Origin: an uncultured Mycoplasmatota bacterium
GTDB lineage: Bacteria > Bacillota_I > Bacilli_A > RF39 > UBA660
Assembly (NCBI GenBank): GCA_946494345.1
Contig: CAMMBX010000080.1
Location: 1-5,452 of the forward strand
Direction of reading: 5' to 3'
Length of the DNA: 5,452 nt
The stretch's first letter is position 1. The number at the start of each line of letters is the position of its first letter. A program made the position numbers and the translations under genes. Shown here one piece after another: positions 1 to 5,452 of the stretch. The notes below the pieces were generated by a model. The model was not told the origin of the DNA. It made no database searches and was given only the letters and a program-made list of their open reading frames with translations.

Positions 1-62
1 TACCAGGTCGGCTTCCCACCGACTATATTATATACGCCGAACTGACGCACCACCTCTTACCT
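1..62 (-). ncRNA. Unidentified structured RNA or leader, 5' part, cut by window edge
   Basis: This patch is clearly richer in G+C than anything around it except the tRNA, which in an AT-rich genome usually marks a structured RNA. Read on the minus strand it forms two successive hairpins. The first pairs 44-50 (GTGCGTC as read on the minus strand) with 32-38 (GGCGTAT) in seven pairs including G-U, with the five-base loop AGTTC. The second is a perfect five-pair stem, GTCGG at 19-23 with CCGAC at 7-11, around the loop TGGGAAG. An AT-only linker joins them. A promoter-like pair at 68-97 would start RNA near position 61. No start codon with a ribosome binding site is present. I tested it from memory against SRP RNA, 6S, tmRNA, RNase P, 5S, T-box and common riboswitches and found no convincing match. 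A ribosomal-protein leader or an unknown small RNA remain possible. The family is unknown. Confidence 0.4.
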
Positions 63-67
63 AATAT

Positions 68-97
68 AACATAAATAGATAAATAATACTATGCCAA
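68..97 (-). promoter_or_regulatory. Candidate promoter for the left-edge RNA
   Basis: On the minus strand a -35-like TTGGCA (92-97, five of six consensus bases) lies 18 bases before a -10-like TATGTT (68-73, four of six). It would place the transcription start near 60-62, just where the GC-rich structured patch begins. The -35 element lies inside the last codons of the cysteine aminopeptidase gene. In AT-rich DNA such matches arise by chance, so the main support is its position. Confidence 0.35.
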
Positions 98-1396
98 TGT
101 TCCCATAGGATCCCATGGCTCTAATTCTATTGGGTTAAGATTTAACTCTTCTAACTGTTCTTCGCTTAAATATTTCTTATTAATAACCGCCTGATAAACG
201 TATTTCTCAAACCAACTATCACTAGCAACATAATAACCTTTATCACCTACCCCGTCACCCCAACTATTTTCTATTTTCCATTTAGTGGGAACTCCATCTT
301 CCAAATTAACTCCTGTAATTACCATAGCATGATTCATAGCACTTTCTAAAGTTTCTAACATTTCTTCTTTAGTCATAGAAAAATCCGTTTTAAAAGTATC
401 ATTGTAATTGAAACTCTTATCATCAAATAATCCATCATCTCTATCAGCAGCCTTAGAACAATCACTGCCAAACCATACTATTTCTTTCGCTTCTAATTGT
501 TTAACAACAAGGCTTTTAAATTCTTCCATAGGAAGATTTAAGTAAAGTATTTTTTTACCTTCAATAACATTACCTAAATATTTAACTGTATATGTTTTAT
601 TAAAAGGTTTATCTTTAGTTGGAGCATTTATAATACTTACATAGTCATCTACATTAATATCAGTATATTTATTATAAAATTCAAGAGGAGTTAAGTTTTT
701 AATAATATGATACTTCTTATCTTTATCCGTATATTCAAAATCAAATTTTTTAGGTAGTACTCCAAAGCAATCAGTTAATATTCTATAAATATCTTCTAAA
801 TATAAACTCTTTAAATATTCTAAATTATCAGCATTATTCTTTATTCTAGCACTAAATTGTCGCAATTTTCTATTAAGCAAATCATTTACTTCACTAGTAT
901 TAGAGCTTTGATAAGTTTCATCCATAACTTCTTTAGGTACAAGTCCATATTTATTAACAATATTAACAAACAAATCCCATTGTCCTCCATCTTCTATACC
1001 TCTAGTCAAAATATGATATCTTTCTCTATTATTATCATCCTCATCTTTTAATTTAATTAAACTTTCCATAATATAGTTGCATTTTTCTAATTTGTCATAA
1101 AAAGCAATATAGTTTTGAGATAATTCAAAATCTTCTAGATTATATTTTTTACAAATAGATTCTCTCAAGACATTACATCCAGCAAATATCCAACATCTAC
1201 CAGATGATTTTTGATCTTTAACAGGTAAAGTTTCTATATTATTAGAAAAATTATATAGTAATCTTTTCCCTGCCTCTTTATCTCTTACTATCTTACTAAT
1301 TTTATTTTTATCAAGAGCACTACGTACTATTTTATTAGTATCATCATGCCTATAATGATTATCAATCTCCTCTAATATTTCTTTTTTTATTTCCAT
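89..1396 (-). CDS. pepC: Aminopeptidase C (bleomycin hydrolase-like cysteine peptidase, family C1)
   Basis: This is a cytoplasmic papain-fold cysteine aminopeptidase that removes N-terminal residues from peptides, normally as a self-compartmentalising hexamer. With the 435-residue start used here, the catalytic Cys is C68 in DQKSSGRCWIFA, with oxyanion Gln Q62, His H356 in NHAMVITGV and Asn N377 in ENSWGD; all catalytic residues are present. The C-terminus ends in PWDPMGTLA, the family-typical tail that reaches into the active site and sets aminopeptidase specificity. Length is normal for PepC, and there is no signal peptide. The ATG at 1396 is preferred because GGTGAT lies three bases before it; an in-frame ATG at 1411, five codons earlier, has no ribosome binding site and would sit only about nine bases into the predicted transcript. 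The gene is divergent from the HipA-like kinase. No hairpin terminator is visible after its TAG stop. Confidence 0.95.
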   Translation of the reverse strand: MEIKKEILEEIDNHYRHDDTNKIVRSALDKNKISKIVRDKEAGKRLLYNFSNNIETLPVKDQKSSGRCWIFAGCNVLRESICKKYNLEDFELSQNYIAFYDKLEKCNYIMESLIKLKDEDDNNRERYHILTRGIEDGGQWDLFVNIVNKYGLVPKEVMDETYQSSNTSEVNDLLNRKLRQFSARIKNNADNLEYLKSLYLEDIYRILTDCFGVLPKKFDFEYTDKDKKYHIIKNLTPLEFYNKYTDINVDDYVSIINAPTKDKPFNKTYTVKYLGNVIEGKKILYLNLPMEEFKSLVVKQLEAKEIVWFGSDCSKAADRDDGLFDDKSFNYNDTFKTDFSMTKEEMLETLESAMNHAMVITGVNLEDGVPTKWKIENSWGDGVGDKGYYVASDSWFEKYVYQAVINKKYLSEEQLEELNLNPIELEPWDPMGTLA

Positions 1397-1412
1397 ATTA
1401 TCACCATCCATA

Positions 1413-1432
1413 ATAATAGTATATCTATTATA
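1413..1432 (-). promoter_or_regulatory. pepC -10 box overlapped by a 7-bp inverted repeat
   Basis: A perfect TATAAT on the minus strand (1427-1432) would start pepC RNA near 1420, giving a leader of about 24 bases to the ATG at 1396. The -35 region about 17 bases upstream is poor. A perfect inverted repeat, ATAATAG (1413-1419), five bases, CTATTAT (1425-1431), covers most of the -10 box and the expected start, where a repressor would sit. Its AT-only make-up means it could be chance, and I recognise no known operator. Confidence 0.4.
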
Positions 1433-1471
1433 AAGATTTTAATACGACTTTTAGAAAAACAAATTTAATGA

Positions 1472-1491
1472 TAAAATGATCTTAAAGGTGG
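1472..1491 (+). promoter_or_regulatory. Candidate -10 box and ribosome binding site of the HipA-like gene
   Basis: TAAAAT at 1472-1477 is a plausible -10 box; the -35 region near 1449-1455 is weak. A strong Shine-Dalgarno site, AAAGGTGG at 1484-1491, lies four bases before the ATG at 1496 and fixes that start. If this -10 box is used, the leader is only about a dozen bases, leaving little room for leader-based control. Confidence 0.4.
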
Positions 1492-1495
1492 TTTT

Positions 1496-2329
1496 ATGAT
1501 CAATTTAGATATAATAAATAATAAAGATAAATTAAGGCCCAACTTTAAAGGTAGCCATAATATTTATAATTTTGAAATTGATAATGATACATACTATTTT
1601 AAAGAAGTTCCTAATAGAGAATTAATAATGGAACTAATCTCTAAATCCATAGCCTTCATTTTAGGAATTCCTTATCTTAAAGAATCCATTGCTATATTAA
1701 ATGATAAATATGGTCTACTTAGTCAAAGTTATCTAAAAGAAAGTGATATAGTATATAACCTATATAGTCTAATGCAAGATTATTTCTATAAGTATAATGA
1801 TGAAGAAGAGTTACTTGATTATAAGAGATTAGTTAGTATAAATAATTTAGAAGATATTTGGTCTGCTTTAGAAGATAGATATAAAAACAATGAAATAGTC
1901 AAAAATATAATGGATGGTATTACTAATATTTTTATATTTGACTTATTAATTGGCGAATCTGATAGAACTTTAAGAAATATAGAAATAATAGAAAGTGGTA
2001 ATATTGTAACACTTGCACCTTTATATGATACCTCAAGTATACTAAGTGATAAAAATACAGCTTTAGGTGTAGATAAAGATGATTACTTAAAAAGTGATTT
2101 AGATAAATTAAATAAATTTATAGAAAATTCTGATTATTCTTATAAAGAAAAATTTTATAGTTATTTAAATACATTAGATTTTATAGGCATAGAAATAATA
2201 ATAGAAAAAACTGAAAAAGAAAATGGCATTGTTATAGATGATAATCTAAAAAAAGAAATAATTACTAAATTTAACGAAAGAATAAATATGTTTAAAGACT
2301 ATGAAAAAAGAGCTAGTATTTCAAAATAA
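1496..2329 (+). CDS. HipA-like Ser/Thr kinase, stand-alone, no antitoxin partner
   Basis: The 277-residue protein carries the catalytic core of the HipA kinase fold. K36 in YYFKEV fits the ATP-binding lysine. The core around 148-181 reads FDLLIGESDRTLRN then LAPLYDTSS, giving a catalytic Asp at D156, a metal-binding Asn at N161 and a metal-binding Asp at D178. The spacing closely matches the catalytic residues of E. coli HipA as I recall them (D309, N314, D332). The helix at 41-60 with LGIP resembles the HipA segment that supplies the conserved Glu (E42 or E46). The protein is much shorter than full HipA (about 440 residues): the N-terminal HipA subdomain is absent, so it resembles compact HipA-like kinases such as Helicobacter CtkA. 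No HipB-like DNA-binding gene adjoins it, so a toxin role is unproven and the substrate is unknown. It has no signal peptide or membrane segment. It has its own promoter region and converges on the M3-like peptidase. Confidence 0.75.
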   Translation: MINLDIINNKDKLRPNFKGSHNIYNFEIDNDTYYFKEVPNRELIMELISKSIAFILGIPYLKESIAILNDKYGLLSQSYLKESDIVYNLYSLMQDYFYKYNDEEELLDYKRLVSINNLEDIWSALEDRYKNNEIVKNIMDGITNIFIFDLLIGESDRTLRNIEIIESGNIVTLAPLYDTSSILSDKNTALGVDKDDYLKSDLDKLNKFIENSDYSYKEKFYSYLNTLDFIGIEIIIEKTEKENGIVIDDNLKKEIITKFNERINMFKDYEKRASISK

Positions 2330-2341
2330 CTAACTCTTTTT
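2305..2341. terminator. Bidirectional terminator shared by two convergent genes
   Basis: AAAAAGAG (2305-2312) pairs with CTCTTTTT (2334-2341). After one C-A mismatch, TAGT (2314-2317) pairs with ACTA (2329-2332), around an 11-base loop. An A-rich arm on one side and a T-rich arm on the other let it act in both directions. It overlaps the last codons and stop of the HipA-like gene, and the stop of the out-of-frame peptidase tail at 2330-2332. Confidence 0.6.
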
Positions 2342-2509
2342 AACTTTGCAATATTCTTTTGACTCTTCTTTCATTTTATCAATGTCAAGTCCTAACTCAT
2401 TAAAGAGACTACTAGGTTCTATAGTACCAATATTTTCTGTTATATATTTCATTCTTACTAGAAAGCTCTCATCATCAGTTACTTTTTCTAATGTTTTATC
2501 TGCTAAAAA
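2330..2509 (-). pseudogene. Displaced C-terminal tail of the M3-like peptidase (+1 frame)
   Basis: Immediately after the T6 run, the frame one base ahead of the peptidase frame is open for 59 codons to a TAG at 2330-2332. It begins FLADKTLEKV, has typical soluble-protein composition and contains FNELGLDID near its end. This resembles the C-terminal helices of oligoendopeptidase F, where a motif like YxYxxG is followed by the alanine/leucine-rich helix and a terminal (L/F)xxxGxD segment. It has no start codon with a ribosome binding site at its own beginning, so it is not an independent gene. Its stop directly abuts the stop of the convergent kinase gene, as expected of the true gene end. Removing one T from the run joins it to the upstream part, giving about 428 residues. 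Whether this is a real mutation, a sequencing or assembly error, or recoding cannot be told here. Confidence 0.75.
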
Positions 2510-3617
2510 ATTTTCCAGTTATATATGAATAAACATCATTAAAATCATAAGGATATTTAATTAAAATATCACATGTATTATCACACTTATGATGCATAAT
2601 AGTTGTAGCATCCATTATATCTATATTAGTAAGATTTTGTTGAAGTATTTCTAAAGTTTCTACCGATAAACTATTAATGTGAGTAGTATAATTTATGATT
2701 TCATCTTCTTCTGTTATATTTTTACCACTTAATATTTTTTTAATATACCCTAAAATAATACTTATATCAAAAGAATTGTTTGATGTATGAATATCTCTAT
2801 ACTTAATTAAATAATTTATTTCTTCTTTATTAAAACCTTTATCACTCAAGAATTTTATTAAATATCTTTCATAAAAGATAGATGGATATTCACTAAAAAA
2901 AGGAGAAGGATATGCTATTTTTCTATTTAACATAATAATATAATGAGTAAATTCATGGAAAAAAGAACGAATATATTTTAAAGTATTAGAGTTTTCTAAT
3001 AAAATATATGGTGTTTCATCATCTAAAACACAACAATTTTCAAGTTTTCCAAATCTTTTTTTATATTTTTCTTTATCTCCATTAGAAAGTTTATCTATTT
3101 CTATAATATTCCCACTAGCTTTAGCATTTCTATAAATACTTAACCATTCTAAAGTTGGGTCTACTTTTATTAAAAACTCTTCAATAATAACATTAATCTC
3201 TTCATCAGTAATTTTAGTAAACTCTATACCCTCTAAATTATCAGTATCTAGTAAATTTAGTGATTCTAACATTATTGTATAATTAAATAGTTCAAAGTTA
3301 TTTAGTACAAACAAATCCTTATAATGTCCTTCTTCTAACATATTTTTTATTATCAATGCTATCAAAATATTAAGTAAATTATAGCGTTCTTTTTCTTTAA
3401 GATATTTATATAATATTGCTTTATCATCAGCATCTTTACCAGTACATTCATTATAGTCTTTCCTAACACAATTATATATATTATCTAAAGGTACATCAAC
3501 ATTATTAAGTCTTGCTTCTTCAATAGCATATAAATGTACTGAAGCATCTAGTGTATCTGCTTTTTTATCTAAATCGTTAAGATAGTCTATAAATTCATTC
3601 TTTTCTTCTTCATCCAT
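2496..3617 (-). CDS. M3-like (oligoendopeptidase F type) zinc metallopeptidase, frameshifted near its C-terminus
   Basis: The 373-residue frame carries a gluzincin active site: HEFTH (H221, E222, H225) for zinc and catalysis, then E243 in FFSEYPS as the probable third zinc ligand. The preceding PYILLENSNTL and the FHEFTH...SEYPS...YE layout match family M3 (thimet oligopeptidase / PepF), where the ligand Glu lies in a (V/A)EVPS-like motif. Residues 357-369 (YDFNDVYSYITGK) resemble the tyrosine-containing substrate loop near the M3 C-terminus. M3 enzymes cleave short peptides in the cytoplasm. The usual Gly of HExGH is Thr here, and the repaired protein (about 428 residues) is shorter than PepF (about 600), so this is a divergent, compact member. 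The frame ends early after ITGKFFSR because of an extra base at 2505-2510; the natural tail continues to 2330. The start at 3617 has a strong ribosome binding site, AGGCGGTGAT, a few bases upstream. Confidence 0.7.
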   Translation of the reverse strand: MDEEEKNEFIDYLNDLDKKADTLDASVHLYAIEEARLNNVDVPLDNIYNCVRKDYNECTGKDADDKAILYKYLKEKERYNLLNILIALIIKNMLEEGHYKDLFVLNNFELFNYTIMLESLNLLDTDNLEGIEFTKITDEEINVIIEEFLIKVDPTLEWLSIYRNAKASGNIIEIDKLSNGDKEKYKKRFGKLENCCVLDDETPYILLENSNTLKYIRSFFHEFTHYIIMLNRKIAYPSPFFSEYPSIFYERYLIKFLSDKGFNKEEINYLIKYRDIHTSNNSFDISIILGYIKKILSGKNITEEDEIINYTTHINSLSVETLEILQQNLTNIDIMDATTIMHHKCDNTCDILIKYPYDFNDVYSYITGKFFSR

Positions 3618-3621
3618 TTAA

Positions 3622-3673
3622 ATCACCGCCTTTTTTAGATATATATTATAGGCCAAGCTAATATTTAAGACAA
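3622..3673 (-). promoter_or_regulatory. Promoter and ribosome binding site of the M3-like peptidase
   Basis: On the minus strand TTGTCT (3668-3673) lies exactly 17 bases before a perfect TATAAT (3645-3650), the clearest promoter in the window. The Shine-Dalgarno site AGGCGGTGAT (3622-3631) lies four bases before the ATG at 3617. The -35 box begins one base after the T-tract of the gltX terminator, so the peptidase is transcribed separately from gltX. Confidence 0.7.
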
Positions 3674-3674
3674 G

Positions 3675-3699
3675 AAAAAATGGCTTATTTGCCATTTTT
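3675..3699 (-). terminator. Rho-independent terminator of gltX
   Basis: A perfect nine-pair stem, AAAAATGGC with GCCATTTTT (3691-3699 and 3676-3684), closes a six-base loop at 3685-3690 and ends in a T6 run on the minus strand (3675-3680). The gltX stop codon TAA lies in the loop, so the last codons of gltX form the upstream arm of the hairpin. Confidence 0.85.
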
Positions 3700-5322
3700 A
3701 TAAAACTCTACTCTATTTTTAAATTCATCTATACCAATAATCTTTAATAATTGATATAAATTAGGAGTCTTAACTCTACCAGTAAGCAAGTGTCTAATCA
3801 TCTCACAAACATCTCCAATATGTCCTTTATATAAAGTTGGATCTTCTTTATACATTTTAACACTAGGAGCATAATTCATCTCTTCAGCAAGAACTTTAAC
3901 CTGATTATACCACTCATCCTCAGTATCAAAATCCTGGTATATTTCTATATATTTATTAATAACATCAAAGTCAATATCATCATTAATATCTTTATAGGTC
4001 CCATTTCTATCTTTATAAAATAAATCGTTAAAGATATATGCACTTTCAGTTTTTATATCTTTATAAGTTGCAATATCCTTTCTTGGCCTTTTACTATCAC
4101 GTTCTATGTTTAGGAAAGCAATTAACTTATCTTTATCTTTTACCATTAAATCATAAAACTCTTCATCATACTTTTTATAATACTCTAAAGCATCATTATA
4201 AATAGTATTGGCACTAATTCTAGAAAAGTAAGTTCTACAAATATTATTTAACTTCTCCATATCAAAAAGTGTTCCCCCAGTAGGCATCTTCTTGAATGAG
4301 AATTTAAAATCTTCTATAGACTTATCTTTATATTGTAAATACCACTCTTCAAAGTTTGTATTAGCAAGTGTTGCAAGATATAGTCTAACACCTTCCTTAG
4401 GTATACCTGCTTCTTCATAATAACTAACAGCAAATTCTGGATCTTTTCTCTTACTAAACTTACGAATTTTACCATCTTCTTTTTTAGTAAGAGGTGCAAT
4501 GTGAGCATATTTACATGGTTTAAAACCTAAAACTTGATTAAGTTGTAAGTGTTTAGGAAAACTAGGTACCCACTCATCTCCTCTTAAAACATGAGTTGTA
4601 TGCATTAAGTGGTCGTCTATAACATGAGCGAAGTGATATGTTGGGATACCATCTTTTTTAAGTAATACTTCATCAATATCATTTTCAGGTAAACTAATAT
4701 CCCCTTTAATTAAGTCATGCAAAATTATCTCATTATGAGAATCCCCTGGTGATTTTAAACGAATTACATAGCTGTCTCCATTATCCAAATGAGCTTTAAC
4801 TTCCTCAAGAGATAAATCTCTATCAACAGCATAACTTCCATAAATACCAATTTTTTCTTTTCTTAACTCTTGGCCACTTCTTATATCAGCGATTTCTTCT
4901 TCACTCATAAAACAAGGATATGCTTTACCTTCACTAACTAACTTCTTAGCATAAGCTTGGTATATCTCTACTCTTTCACTTTGTAAATAAGGTCCATAAT
5001 TACCACCTTTACCATATCCTTCATCATAATCTATATCAAAAGCTTTAAGGCCGTTAATAATAGCATCTATCGCTCCTTCTTTTTCTCTTTTACTATCAGT
5101 ATCTTCAACTCTAAGATAAAAAATACCTCCAGTTTGTTTAGCAAGCATTGAACTAATGAAGGCTCCATATAAATTACCCACGTGCATAAATCCTGTAGGA
5201 GAAGGTCCAAACCTTGTAACGTAAGCTCCCTCTTTTAAATCTCTAGCAGGATACTTTGCTTCTATCTCATCTACAGTTATCTTGATATTAGGAAATAATA
5301 AATCTGCAAGTTCCTTATTCAT
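3685..5322 (-). CDS. gltX: Glutamate--tRNA ligase (GluRS)
   Basis: This is the cytoplasmic class I synthetase that charges tRNA-Glu with glutamate; in organisms lacking GlnRS it also mischarges tRNA-Gln for amidation by GatCAB. The HIGH-type signature is RFGPSPTGFMHVGN at 37-50 (HVGN as the HIGH element). It is followed by EDTDSKR at 73-79, RGDEW at 247-251 and the KMSKR-type loop KFSKRKD at 288-294. The rest is the helical anticodon-binding half. At 545 residues it is longer than the common 470-490 residue GluRS but fits the longer form found in clostridia and relatives. Only one Cys (C137) occurs near the usual zinc-knuckle position, so this form probably binds no zinc there. The ATG at 5322 follows GGAGTGAT (5327-5334) at four bases. 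It lies 38 bases downstream of tRNA-Gln on the same strand with no terminator between, so the two may be cotranscribed. Whether it is discriminating cannot be read from these motifs. Confidence 0.95.
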   Translation of the reverse strand: MNKELADLLFPNIKITVDEIEAKYPARDLKEGAYVTRFGPSPTGFMHVGNLYGAFISSMLAKQTGGIFYLRVEDTDSKREKEGAIDAIINGLKAFDIDYDEGYGKGGNYGPYLQSERVEIYQAYAKKLVSEGKAYPCFMSEEEIADIRSGQELRKEKIGIYGSYAVDRDLSLEEVKAHLDNGDSYVIRLKSPGDSHNEIILHDLIKGDISLPENDIDEVLLKKDGIPTYHFAHVIDDHLMHTTHVLRGDEWVPSFPKHLQLNQVLGFKPCKYAHIAPLTKKEDGKIRKFSKRKDPEFAVSYYEEAGIPKEGVRLYLATLANTNFEEWYLQYKDKSIEDFKFSFKKMPTGGTLFDMEKLNNICRTYFSRISANTIYNDALEYYKKYDEEFYDLMVKDKDKLIAFLNIERDSKRPRKDIATYKDIKTESAYIFNDLFYKDRNGTYKDINDDIDFDVINKYIEIYQDFDTEDEWYNQVKVLAEEMNYAPSVKMYKEDPTLYKGHIGDVCEMIRHLLTGRVKTPNLYQLLKIIGIDEFKNRVEFYKNGK

Positions 5323-5360
5323 CTAAATCACTCCATCTATTAAAAAATAATTATCTAATT

Positions 5361-5435
5361 TGGTTGCCCCAGTTAGATTCGAACTAACGCGTAATGCGGT
5401 CAGAGCGCACTGCCTTACCACTTGGCTATGGGGCA
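5361..5435 (-). tRNA. tRNA-Gln (anticodon CUG)
   Basis: A complete 75-base cloverleaf, read on the minus strand. The seven-pair acceptor is TGCCCCA (5429-5435) with TGGGGCA (5365-5371), then discriminator A and an encoded CCA (5361-5363). The D arm has the form GCC...GGC with GTGGTA in its loop. The anticodon stem is GTGCG/CGCAT with loop CTCTGAC and anticodon CTG (5401-5403), reading CAG. The T arm is GTTAG/CTAAC with loop TTCGAAT. The U1-A72 first pair is typical of tRNA-Gln. CUG is the less used Gln anticodon in AT-rich genomes, so a second tRNA-Gln(UUG) is expected elsewhere. Its promoter lies beyond the window. Confidence 0.95.
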
Positions 5436-5452
5436 ATAAATAACAATTAAAT

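Noticed and set aside
1..62. Assignment of the left-edge RNA to SRP RNA, T-box or a known riboswitch
   Set aside because: Diagnostic signatures are missing: no GGAAGGAAGC loop of SRP, no GGTGG...ACCGCG of T-box, no recognisable aptamer core. I therefore left it unnamed.
857..1051. Plus-strand open frame of 64 codons inside pepC
   Set aside because: It lies wholly antisense to a well-supported gene, has no ribosome binding site, and has the Ile/Phe/Ser-rich composition of reversed AT-rich coding sequence.
2505..2514. Programmed -1 ribosomal frameshift at the A/T homopolymer
   Set aside because: Shifting -1 meets TAG immediately, and only the +1 frame is open. No stimulatory structure or hungry codon is evident, so mutation or sequence error is simpler than programmed recoding.
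2346..2528. Plus-strand open frame of 60 codons between the kinase and the peptidase
   Set aside because: No ribosome binding site, Ser/Phe-rich shadow composition, and it is antisense to the displaced peptidase tail, which explains the stretch better.
1496..3617. Kinase plus metallopeptidase as a novel defence or toxin-antitoxin pair
   Set aside because: They are convergent, not an operon, share only a terminator, and each looks like an independent gene. Nothing in the sequence ties them functionally.
4314..4508. Minus-strand 64-codon frame inside gltX
   Set aside because: It is an out-of-frame shadow of gltX with low-complexity Leu/Lys content and no start signals.
89..5322. Possible use of TGA as a tryptophan codon (Mollicutes code)
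   Set aside because: Genes run full length with Trp encoded by TGG, including seven in pepC, and no frame needs TGA read through. The standard bacterial code fits.

Overview
This is an ordinary, compact piece of an AT-rich bacterial chromosome. By eye the genes are about 70-75% A+T, Shine-Dalgarno sites are of the GGTGAT / AGGTGG type, and Rho-independent terminators are tight. That fits a low-GC Bacillota or Mollicutes-related gut lineage. Every Trp codon I checked is TGG and no gene needs TGA read through, so the Mycoplasma code (TGA = Trp) is not indicated. The four genes end with TAG or TAA.

Layout from left to right. Positions 1-62 hold a GC-rich patch, unlike its surroundings, that folds into two hairpins as minus-strand RNA. 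It has its own plausible promoter inside the end of the next gene, so it looks like the 5' part of a structured RNA or leader cut by the window edge; I could not identify the family. At 89-1396 (minus) is a PepC / bleomycin-hydrolase type cysteine aminopeptidase. An 84-99 bp divergent promoter region separates it from a plus-strand HipA-like kinase (1496-2329) with no antitoxin partner. Tail to tail with the kinase is a minus-strand M3-like (oligoendopeptidase F type) zinc metallopeptidase. Its long frame closes at 2496, but the family-typical C-terminal tail continues in the +1 frame to 2330, directly against the kinase stop codon. A single extra T in a homopolymer explains this. Next comes a glutamyl-tRNA synthetase (3685-5322, minus), preceded by tRNA-Gln(CUG) at 5361-5435 on the same strand.

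Transcription. The likely units are tRNA-Gln with gltX, ending at a hairpin at 3675-3699; the M3-like peptidase from its own promoter at 3645-3673; the kinase, converging on a shared bidirectional terminator at 2305-2341; and pepC, diverging from the kinase. The two peptidases would both act in cytoplasmic peptide breakdown. GluRS next to a tRNA-Gln is what one would expect if Gln-tRNA(Gln) were made by the indirect Glu-tRNA(Gln) / GatCAB route, but that is inference.

I see no IS element, CRISPR array, prophage gene or clear multi-gene novel system. The items most worth a second look are the frameshifted peptidase, the unidentified RNA at the left edge and the orphan kinase.
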